Assembly: GCF_047675955.1 (NCBI RefSeq)
Contig: NC_132915.1
Location: 781,001-845,000 of the forward strand
Origin: Chlorocebus sabaeus
Taxonomy: Eukaryota; Chordata; Mammalia; Primates; Cercopithecidae
DNA length: 64,000 nt
Reading direction: 5' to 3'
The first letter of the stretch is position 1; every line of letters starts with the position of its first letter. The notes beneath the pieces were generated by a model, which was not told the origin of the DNA, ran no database searches, and worked only from the letters and a program-made list of their open reading frames with translations. Positions 56,658-64,000 of this stretch are shown here, piece after piece. The translations under genes were made by a program, and so were the position numbers.

Positions 56658-57135
56658 CTGTGTTAGTTCCCTATTGCTACTGCAACAAATCACCCATCTC
56701 TTTATGGGGTTGGTAACAAACCAACCCCATTATGTTGTAATTTAGTCTTTAAAACCACATAAATTTATTATTTCATACTTCTGGAGGTTAGAATTCTCAG
56801 GTCAGTTTCAGTGGACTGAAATCAAGGTGTCAGCGGGGGTTTGTTCTTCCTGGAGGTCCTAGGCAAGAATCTGTTTCCTCACCTTTCTTAGTGCTGGCGG
56901 CTGCCTGCATTCCTTGGCCCTGGCCCCATCCTCCAGTGTCTCCCTCTCTGACCACACTGCTTCTCCCTTGTGAATGTATTGGACCCACCCAGAAATTCCA
57001 GGATACTCTCTCCATCTCAAGATCCTTATCTCCATCACATCGGCACGTCCCTGTTACCGTGTAAGGTAACAAATTCACCAACTCCAGGGACTATGACGTG
57101 GATAACTTTGGGGAACTATTGTTCAGCTTACCACA
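56658..57135 (-). mobile_element. MLT1-class MaLR LTR, antisense
   Basis: 'tagttccctattgctactg', 'acttctggaggttagaatt', 'ctgcctgcattccttggcc' and 'gactatgacgtggataac' run in reversed MLT1 order to 'cttaccacat'. Confidence 0.8.
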
Positions 57136-58187
57136 TCCCATTTATTTATTTAAATACATTTTCATGACTCCATTTTCAGATAATGATGCATAATGCTCTG
57201 TATATTGTTTTCATCGTATTGAAGGTAATTTATTTCATATGACTTTTAGGAAATCTACTTTCTTTCTTCAAAGACTTTCTGTTTCTTATGGTGTTTAATG
57301 ACAGATTCCACTAATGTTTGCAGATTAATTTATTTATTTGAACAGATTTGTATCAAATAACTATTACCTGCTTAACTATCAAAGTCGGTACTGAGCAGAA
57401 ATAACTACACTGTTTATCAGCACTAATTAACCACGAAGATGAAGTAAACAGGATATTTCCCAAACATAGGGCACTTCTACACATCACAAGATTCAGCTAC
57501 GGGATAGTATCCGAAGTCATCCTGGCTTTATTTCACAGCTCCTTTAGATGGCCTGGATTTCTTTTTTCTCACTTACAGACACATGCCTTTGAATTGCTCC
57601 CTGGCTATTTCCTATCCAAATATCTTAGCTCCCAACAAAGCTATGCCCATCTCCAGAGCTGAACCCACATCCTCTTCTTTTATATCTATCAAGGGCCTAG
57701 CAAAATACTGGACCAGAGAGAGTAAGCAAACACCTGCAGTCTGCATCTAGCCAACGGACTTGTTTTGTTTAGCTTGAAGAGTGTTTGAGAAAAAAATTAA
57801 TCAGAAACAGTTAGAAATCAGAGAATTTCACATAAAATCCTTTGATTTCACTTATCTTAAAAAATTGGCTAATATGGGCACCCTGTGCCAGCATTTCTGC
57901 CTGGCAACCATGAGCTAGAGTTCTGTGGCAGTGCCCCCTGCAGGCAGGCAGAGGCTCTCCAGCTTCATGGTCTTCACCCAGCCCTAGTCTGGCCCTGGAA
58001 GTATTTGAGTTTGAGACCCCTATGCTGGACACCCTGTAGAAATTCTCCTAGCAATATCCTTACATTATCACCTCATTTTTCAAGTGTGGAAACTGCTTGC
58101 TAAACCCAAATTTGGCCCAGGAACTGTTTGAGGGCATTTTTACTACATATTTTTAATATACAAATTGTCCTCTAAGACCTTTCACAT
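57136..58187. other. Unassigned sequence
   Basis: No element recognised with confidence. Slightly higher GC at 57880-58050, without a supported ORF. Confidence 0.5.
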
Positions 58188-58320
58188 CAAAGTATAGTCC
58201 ACAGACCAGCAGCATTGTCATTAACTGGGAGTTCGTTAAAAGCTCTCCTGAGCCAGAATCTGCATTTTAGCAATGTCCTCAGGTGATCTGGATATATGAA
58301 AATTTGAGAAGTACCGCTAT
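58188..58320 (+). mobile_element. MER5A (hAT-type DNA transposon) fragment
   Basis: 'tcaaagtatagtccacaga', 'ccagaatctgcattttagc' and 'aatttgagaagtaccgct' are MER5A landmarks, with an internal deletion. Confidence 0.8.
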
Positions 58321-60180
58321 AGATGAAGCTCATGGCTAACCACCTTTCACCTGCCCCTCCACACACCACTAAGACCAAGCCTACTTCACTTACACTGATG
58401 GCAGCAGCGGGCCATCTGGAGCCACCACTGCCATCACACTGGCTGGAACAGGGAGATGCGTCTGGGGCTGCATGCTCTATGGAGCTGGTGGGACAAGCAG
58501 GGACAAGCAGGAGCCCCACCCTTCTGTGTTGGGTCAGGAGCTCCCCAGGTGCCACTGCAGCCACCCCGGCCACAGCTGCAGACCCAGGCATTCCTGTGCT
58601 CTCAGGGATTGGAGCAGGCAGGAGGCCTGCCCTCCAGGGCAGATCTGCAGCCGCCCAAACCCCAGCTGCAGACCCAGGCTTCCACTCCAGGGAGCAGGCA
58701 GGAGCCCCACCCTCCTGTGGGGCTGCTGCAAGGAACCAGGCATCCCTGCACTCTTGCGGGCCTGGGAAGACCCCGTCCTTGCAGGCTTGGAAGTGCCTGC
58801 TCCCGCTGTGTGGCTTCTCCCTGCTGTCGGCACCAACTCCAATCTGGGGACAAAGTCGAGGCCATGCCCAGGTGCTATTGCTCCCCAGCCAGGTGTGCAC
58901 ACACTTGGGACAGTGCTGACATGCCAGCCCCCTGCCACCTCAGCCCGTGCCAGGCTTTCCATGCCAACAAGCATAGGAGGGAAGTTGAGGTAGGGCTGAG
59001 GGCAGCTTGGTGCTGGCCTGCAGGTGCCCCTTGGCACCATGAACAGCAGCAGGAAGCAGACAGACTTCCCTGCAAGAGGGGGTGGGTCCTTGATGAGGCG
59101 GCTCCACCTTCAGGCCAGAATGGGCCTGAAGGCTGGGGGCCGGGCTGTCAGTCCCATGGACCAGAGTGGGAATTTGTGATGCCTTTTCCAGGCCACCCAT
59201 GGCCACCCGTGAACCAATAAGGGTGTACTTCCTTCCCTCTGAGGCCCATAAAAGCCCCAGGCTCAGCCAGAGCTGAGGAGCTGTTGGGACAACTATCTGC
59301 AGAGGAGAGCTACCCACTCCAGGGCCTTCTCTCTGCTGAGAGCAGCAGACATTGGGACAACCAGCTGCAAAGAGGTGCTACTAGGGCCTCCTGTCTGCTG
59401 AGAGCCACACAGAGAACAGGATGACCAGCTACAGAGAGGAACTGCCCTCTCTGCTGATAACTGAACACTTGTTGGGATGACTTGCCTAGCAGAGAGGAAC
59501 TACTCTCTGCACTAGGAGCTGAACACTCATCAGGACACCTTGGCTGTGAAAGGAGCTGCCCCCTGCGGGTTTTCTCTGAGCTGTTCTAGCTCTCCATAAA
59601 GCTCCTCTTCACCTTGGTCACCCTCCACTTGTCTGTATACCTCATTCTTCCTGGTCACAAGACAAGAACTTGGGACCCACCACATGGCAAGACTAAAAGA
59701 GCCTGTAACACAAGCAGGACGAGACACGCTCCTTCCTCACCACACCGTGGGGGAGAGAAGGAGCAAAGGGCTGCTGTGGCCCTTCCGGGATCCCAGACCT
59801 AGGAGCTCCCCACGCCAAGGTTGTGACTCCCTCTTTGGGGCCCTGTGGTCCCTGGTGTCTCCAAGCTTCCAGGCGCCACCATGTTCCCCAGTGCCAGTCT
59901 GGCTGCAGCCTTGCAGAGAGCCAGCACCCATGCTGGCACCCAGAGCTGCCCAACCCACTGTAGCAGCTGGTATGTCTGTTTGCAGTGGCCAGACCCCACG
60001 CTCACTTACACAGCCCTCACCATTCCATGCCTGACTCGCCCTTGGCAGGCATGGGATCCAGGCCAGTAGCGTGAGCTGAGCACAGCCTGCCAGGCTCAGT
60101 GGGCAAAATGAGCCCAGCAGGCCCAAGCAAAACTGAGGCAAAGGTGCCACAGGCCACAGAGGCTTCCAGCCAGAAAAACG
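58321..60180 (+). mobile_element. GC-rich endogenous retroviral LTR and flank
   Basis: A TATA-like 'cataaaag' at 59248-59255 is followed about 345 bp later by a poly(A)-signal-like 'cataaagctcctc' (59595). The next text, 'cttgggacccaccacatgg' and 'cctgtaacacaagcagg', is typical of a primate ERV R/U5 I recognise but cannot name. Degenerate tandem units fill 59275-59580. Upstream CAG/CCC-rich text gives overlapping 170-250-codon frames on both strands that are composition artefacts. Outer limits are approximate and no target duplication was found. Confidence 0.6.
59275..59580 (+). repeat. Degenerate tandem units (56-69 bp) inside an LTR
   Basis: Five related units around 'ttgggacaacnnnctgca...gagctac', with 'gggac/ggatg' anchors at about 59285, 59354, 59419, 59475 and 59532, shrinking from 69 to 57 bp spacing. 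Confidence 0.75.
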
Positions 60181-60414
60181 ATACCCCAAAGAGCCCATAA
60201 CAATTTCACGTACCATGGAAATAACATTTTGAAAATTATTAACGTGCCTTTCTCTTTTGCCTTTCCACATGTCAGAGACATTGTTTAAAATGAGTGGAGG
60301 GAGATTTCAATGACAAAAGAATACCCAACGAAAAAAATGAGGTAGCTTCTCTAGGTTCAGGACAGGAAAACCCAGCTGAATCTATTTATCATCTTCTTTT
60401 TTGGTGGGGGAGGG
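60181..60414. other. Unassigned sequence
   Basis: Nothing recognised. Confidence 0.45.
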
Positions 60415-60591
60415 GCAGTTATAAACAATAGAAATCTATTTCTCACAGTTCTGTACGCCGGGAAGTCCAAGACCAAGGCAACAGCAGGTTTAGTGCATCT
60501 GTCCAGGGCCTGCATCCTCAGAGATGGTGTCTTCTCACTCTAACCTCACATGGTGGAAGGGCAAGGGCTCTCTCTTAGGCTTGTTTCTTGT
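60415..60591 (-). mobile_element. MaLR (MLT1-like) LTR fragment, antisense
   Basis: 'tatttctcacagttctgta', 'gggaagtccaagaccaagg' and 'cctcacatggtggaagggc'. Cut by the AluY that follows. Confidence 0.7.
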
Positions 60592-60882
60592 TTTTGTTTT
60601 GAGATGGAGTCTTGCTCTGTCACCCAGGCTGGAGTGCAGTGGCTGGATCTCAGCTCACTGCAAGCTCCACCTCCTGGGTTCACGCCATTCTCCTGCCTCA
60701 GCCTCCCGAGTAGCTGGGACTACAGGCGCCCGCCACCTCGCCCGGCTAGTTTTTTGTATTTTTAGTAGAGACGGGGTTTCACAGTGTTAGCTAGGATGGT
60801 CTCAATCTCCTGACCTCGTGATCCGCCCGTCTCGGCCTCCCAAAGTGCTGGGATTACAGGCTTGAGCCACCGCGCCCGGCCT
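60592..60882 (-). mobile_element. AluY, Old World monkey type, antisense
   Basis: Little-diverged dimer with 'cacctcgcccggctag' and 'gtggctggatctcagctc'. Confidence 0.9.
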
Positions 60883-60892
60883 CTTTACATTT

Positions 60893-61046
60893 TTATAAGA
60901 GACAAGGTCTTACTCTGGTTGCCCATGTCACAGTGCAGTGGTGAAACCATACCGCACTGCAGCCTTAACCTCCTGCACTAAAGCAATCCTCCCACTTTGG
61001 CCTCCCACAGTGTAGGAATTACAGGTGCGAGGCATTGCGCCCAGGT
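60893..61046 (-). mobile_element. Alu monomer (FLAM-like), antisense
   Basis: 'agacaaggtcttactctgg' to 'ggcattgcgcccagg'. Confidence 0.75.
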
Positions 61047-61365
61047 CTTTTAAAAATTTTTAAATGTATTTTTTAATTGACAAATAGAAGTTGTGCATAT
61101 TTATCGTGTGTAACATATTGCTTTGAAATATGTATACATGTAGAATGGCTAAATCAAGCTGATTAACGTGCATTACCTCACATAGATATTTATTTTATGG
61201 TGAGAGCGCTTAACATCTATTTTTTGCAATTTTCAAGAATACAACATATTAACTATAGGGAGATATTGTTCAAAGGTTACAAAATTTCAGTTAGGAGGAG
61301 TAATTTTAAGAGTTCTATTGTACAACGTGATGACTAGGTAATAACTAGAGTTACCTATCACTCCT
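61047..61365 (-). mobile_element. 5'-inverted (twin-primed) L1 3' end
   Basis: 61047-61258 is L1M 3' UTR in antisense ('aaatatgtatacatgtaga', 'ttaactatag'). 61259-61365 is the immediately preceding L1 segment in sense ('aatttcagttaggaggagt', 'tctattgtacaacgtgatg'). The two meet head-to-head at the point where they would be contiguous in an intact L1, the layout left by twin priming. Confidence 0.8.
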
Positions 61366-61559
61366 TATGGTAAGGGAGGATATATTATAGGAAAAATAAA
61401 AGAAATGTACCACTCCTTTAAGTACTGAGAATGAAGGAAGAATGTAGGAGCATCAGAGAGATTAAGCCCAGGAGATGAATATGTCCCCATGTACCCTTCT
61501 CCAGAAAGCAGGACAAAATCAGTTAAGGCTGACACTCGAAGCACAAGGGTCTCTTGTCT

Positions 61560-62330
61560 TCGCACCCTTCTTAAAAATCTGTCTTTGATAAAAAAGATAA
61601 ACAACTCAATTTTAAAATGTGCAAAGGGCATAAATAGACATTTCTACTAAGATATACAAATGGACAATGACCACATGAATAGATTCTCAACATCACTAAT
61701 CATTGTGGAAATGCATCTCAATACTATAATGAGGTCAGGTGAGGAGGCGCACACCTCTAATCCCAGGACTTGGGGAGGCCGAAGTGGAAGGATTGCTGGA
61801 GCCCAGGAGGTTGAGGCTGCAGTGAACAGTATTTGTGTCACTGCACTCCAACCTGGGTGACAGAGTGAGACCCTGTATCAAAAAAAAAAAAAAAAAGCAG
61901 AAGAAGAAAAGAAAAAGAAAAACCTACAGTAAGATACCACTTCACACCTATTAGAATGGCTATAACCAAAATAACAGTATTGGTAAAAATGTGGAGAAAT
62001 CAGAACCTCATACATTGCTGGTAGGAATATAAAATCGTTCAGATGCTGTGAAAAACAGTCTGGCAATTCCTCTAAGAACTAAACACAGAATTACCATCTG
62101 ACCCAGCAGTTTCACTCCTACGTCCATACCCAAAATAATCAGACACAGGGACTCAAACATTAAGGTTTACTGCGTCATTATTTACATTAGCCAAAAGATG
62201 GCAACAATCTTTGTGTCTACTCACAGGTACATAGATCAATTAAATATGGTATATACATACAATGGAATATAATTCAACCATATGTAATTAAATATGGTAT
62301 ATACATACAATGGAACATAATTCAACCATA
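61560..62330 (+). mobile_element. L1 ORF2 3' region, interrupted
   Basis: 'gataccacttcacacctat', 'cagtctggcaattcctcta', 'acccagcagtttcactcct' and 'caatggaatataattcaac'. An Alu monomer interrupts it at 61732-61897. The element continues at 63600 after the LTR. Confidence 0.88.
61732..61897 (+). mobile_element. Alu monomer (FLAM-like) in L1
   Basis: Single arm from 'ggtcaggtgaggaggcgca' to an A tail. Confidence 0.8.
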
Positions 62331-62334
62331 TGTA
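62239..62334. repeat. 48-bp tandem duplication at the L1/LTR junction
   Basis: 'attaaatatggtatataca...' at 62239 and 62287, period 48, one base different. Confidence 0.95.
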
Positions 62335-63599
62335 AACGAAAAACAAAATCCTAAGCTCCCCAACCAACTGAACTGACCCCCTCTTGGCCAAAGGCACCCC
62401 AGAGAAACCTTAAAACCTGAGTTCCCTGCCATGAAGGGATGGGAGGTTGGCCATGCCTCGTTATACAGCCTGCCTTGTGCAGTTTAAACACAACCGACCA
62501 GCATTTGCGTGAAAACAGAGCTCATAAGACTGACAGAATGGACTCTTTGTGGTATAAGAAACCAAATTATAAGCAGGATCTAAAGCCATGCCAGGCAAGG
62601 GTTAAATCACTCACCCCTACACTTAAAAAATAAACTATGTTCTAACTGCCACAAATTATTTTCTTTTTCTCTAGCAGTTAAACAAGCACTGGCCTTGAAA
62701 TAAGCAATATTAAAACAATTTGCAGCTCATCCACAGCTGACAGCCAGGCAATGACCTCCCAAGTCCCCGTCCCACACCCACTCTCCCGTTCCACCAGCCA
62801 GACACAGCTGTGACTGGACAAGAGACCAATTTCAGTAACTTTCTCCTGATAAGAAGACCTCCAGCCATGGCTTGCTTCCGGCCAGTTTACAGAGGCTGCA
62901 CATGTGAGTGCCATCCTGTCCCTGCTTCACTTTCTGATACATAGGGACTAATTGTAATGCACTTGAACATTAAGTCTCCACCCCAGAAGGAACACGGGTC
63001 GCATGTAGCACGCGTGTTTGCGTATCACATAGGTGTGCGACTCCTCTCATGAATATTCATGGCTCCCCCTGCGACCTGTTGAGTATGTGTGTTTAACCAA
63101 CCAGTTCAGCCTAATGCTCTTGCCTCAACCCCTCCTTCTTCAAAGTGCCTGCTCACAGCTTCAGCCAGAGGCCGTCCTTCCCAGCCTGTCAGAGTGACCA
63201 CTGTGCACGCTGTAAGCCTTTGTAAGAAAGTCTCCTTCCCAAATTTTAGGATACGTGATTTTAGGATACGTGATTTTAGGCCGGGCGCGGTGGCTCACGC
63301 CTGTATCCCAGCACTTTGGGAGGCCGAGGTGGGAGGATCACTTGAGGTCAGGAGTTTGAGACCAGCCTGGCCAACATGGTGAAACCCCGTCTCTACTGAA
63401 AATATAAAAATTAGCTGGGCATAATGGAGCATGCCTGTAATCCCAGCTACTTGGGAGGCTGAAGCAGAGGAATGGCTTGAACCTGGGAAGTGGAGGTTGC
63501 AGTGAGCCCAGATCACACCACTGCACTCCAGCCTGGGTGACAGAGTGAGACTCTATCTCAGATAATTAACAGTAATAATAATATGTGATTTTAAGTTGA
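62331..63599 (+). mobile_element. Solo ERV LTR inserted in L1
   Basis: Foreign text between two halves of one L1. It begins TGTAAACG after CATA (62327-62330) and ends ...TTGA before CATA (63600-63603). This fits a 4-bp target duplication if the terminal CA has decayed to GA. Length about 950 bp without the Alu. Family not named. Confidence 0.6.
63279..63580 (+). mobile_element. Alu (AluS-like) in the LTR
   Basis: Duplication atacgtgatttta (63266-63278) / atatgtgatttta (63581-63593). The upstream flank itself carries 'ggatacgtgatttta' twice in tandem. Confidence 0.92.
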
Positions 63600-63945
63600 C
63601 ATATCAAGAAGAATGAAATTCTGATGCGTGCTGCAACATGGATGAATGGTAAAAACATTATAAGTGAAATGAGCCAGATACAAAAATTTTTGACTCGTTT
63701 TATATGAAACATCAAGAATAGGCAAGCTCATAGAGACAGAAAGTAGATTAGCAGTGACCAGGGGCTGGGGGCAAGGAGGTAACTGGGGGAATTTCTGTTT
63801 GGGGAGTTGAAAATTTTTAGAAATAGGTAGTGGTGATGGTTGTATAACACTGTGGATCTAAGAATGCTACCAAATTGCACACATAAAAATGGTTAAAATG
63901 GCTAATTTTATGTTACAGATATTTTGCTATAAGCTGGGGTTCCCC
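63600..63945 (+). mobile_element. L1 3' end, continuation
   Basis: 'caacatggatgaatggtaa', 'agacagaaagtagattagc', 'ccaggggctgggggcaagg' and 'taaaaatggttaaaatggc'. The 3' UTR of the copy that stopped at 62330. Confidence 0.85.
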
Positions 63946-64000
63946 ACAGCAGACTGGTGAGTGGAAAGTTGATGGTCAGAGTGAGTGGACAGAAAATGGA

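Noticed and set aside
58187..59317. Overlapping ORFs of 125-254 codons on both strands
   Set aside because: Lie in GC- and CAG-rich LTR sequence. No domain recognised, and frames are open on both strands.
1..64000. Prokaryotic-type systems (operons, defence islands, phage)
   Set aside because: Alu, L1, MIR and ERV content shows primate nuclear DNA. No compact gene arrangement exists.

Overview
This window is nuclear DNA from a catarrhine primate, most likely an Old World monkey. It contains more than 40 Alu copies, several LINE-1 fragments, MIR and MaLR elements, and endogenous retroviral LTRs. The youngest Alus (about 23022-23322, 24216-24536, 60592-60882) carry bases I associate with cercopithecoid AluY lineages, such as 'cacctcgcccggctag' and 'gatccggccactgcac'. 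One 100-base run of N (21285-21384), flanked by two imperfect copies of the same 353 bp, shows this is draft assembly. I found no intact protein-coding gene. The long ORFs lie in Alus, LTRs, a purine microsatellite, minisatellites or the CpG island.

Layout. 1-5560: two old L1M copies broken up by Alus. 5.6-12.1 kb: mostly unassigned AT-rich sequence with MIR, L1 and Alu pieces. 12.3-14.75 kb: an L1 3' half carrying reverse-transcriptase relics. 14.75-20.9 kb: low-repeat sequence, including a stretch (17.4-18.2 kb) that looks like the 3' UTR of a minus-strand transcript. 20.9-22.4 kb: the assembly gap, the artefactual duplication and a 600-bp (GGGAGA)n-like tract. 22.8-37.5 kb: MLT1, nested Alus, a tRNA-Cys pseudogene, a 61-bp minisatellite, a CpG-rich minisatellite and a broken L1.

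37.53-38.60 kb is a strong CpG island, the only clear gene-regulatory element. It has GC boxes, E2F-like, ETS-like, E-box and CCAAT motifs, and a good splice donor on the minus strand at 38161-38166. The simplest reading is a minus-strand gene starting here, with introns to the left and possibly the 3' end near 17.4 kb. That link is inference, and I cannot name the gene.

39-44 kb is Alu, L1 and old-repeat sequence. 44315-54721 is a complete but degenerate class I endogenous retrovirus on the minus strand. It keeps a 4-bp target duplication (TAAT), both LTRs, a tRNA-Arg-type primer-binding site and a polypurine tract. It has since been invaded by seven Alus and by a HERV9/LTR12-like solo LTR with its own CCAA duplication. 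54.7-64 kb holds MaLR LTRs, MER5A, a GC-rich LTR with internal tandem units, a 5'-inverted (twin-primed) L1, and a last L1 split by another LTR.

The window's interest lies in its layered retroelement history, its tandem arrays and a possible bidirectional promoter. I did not find a convincing undescribed coding system.
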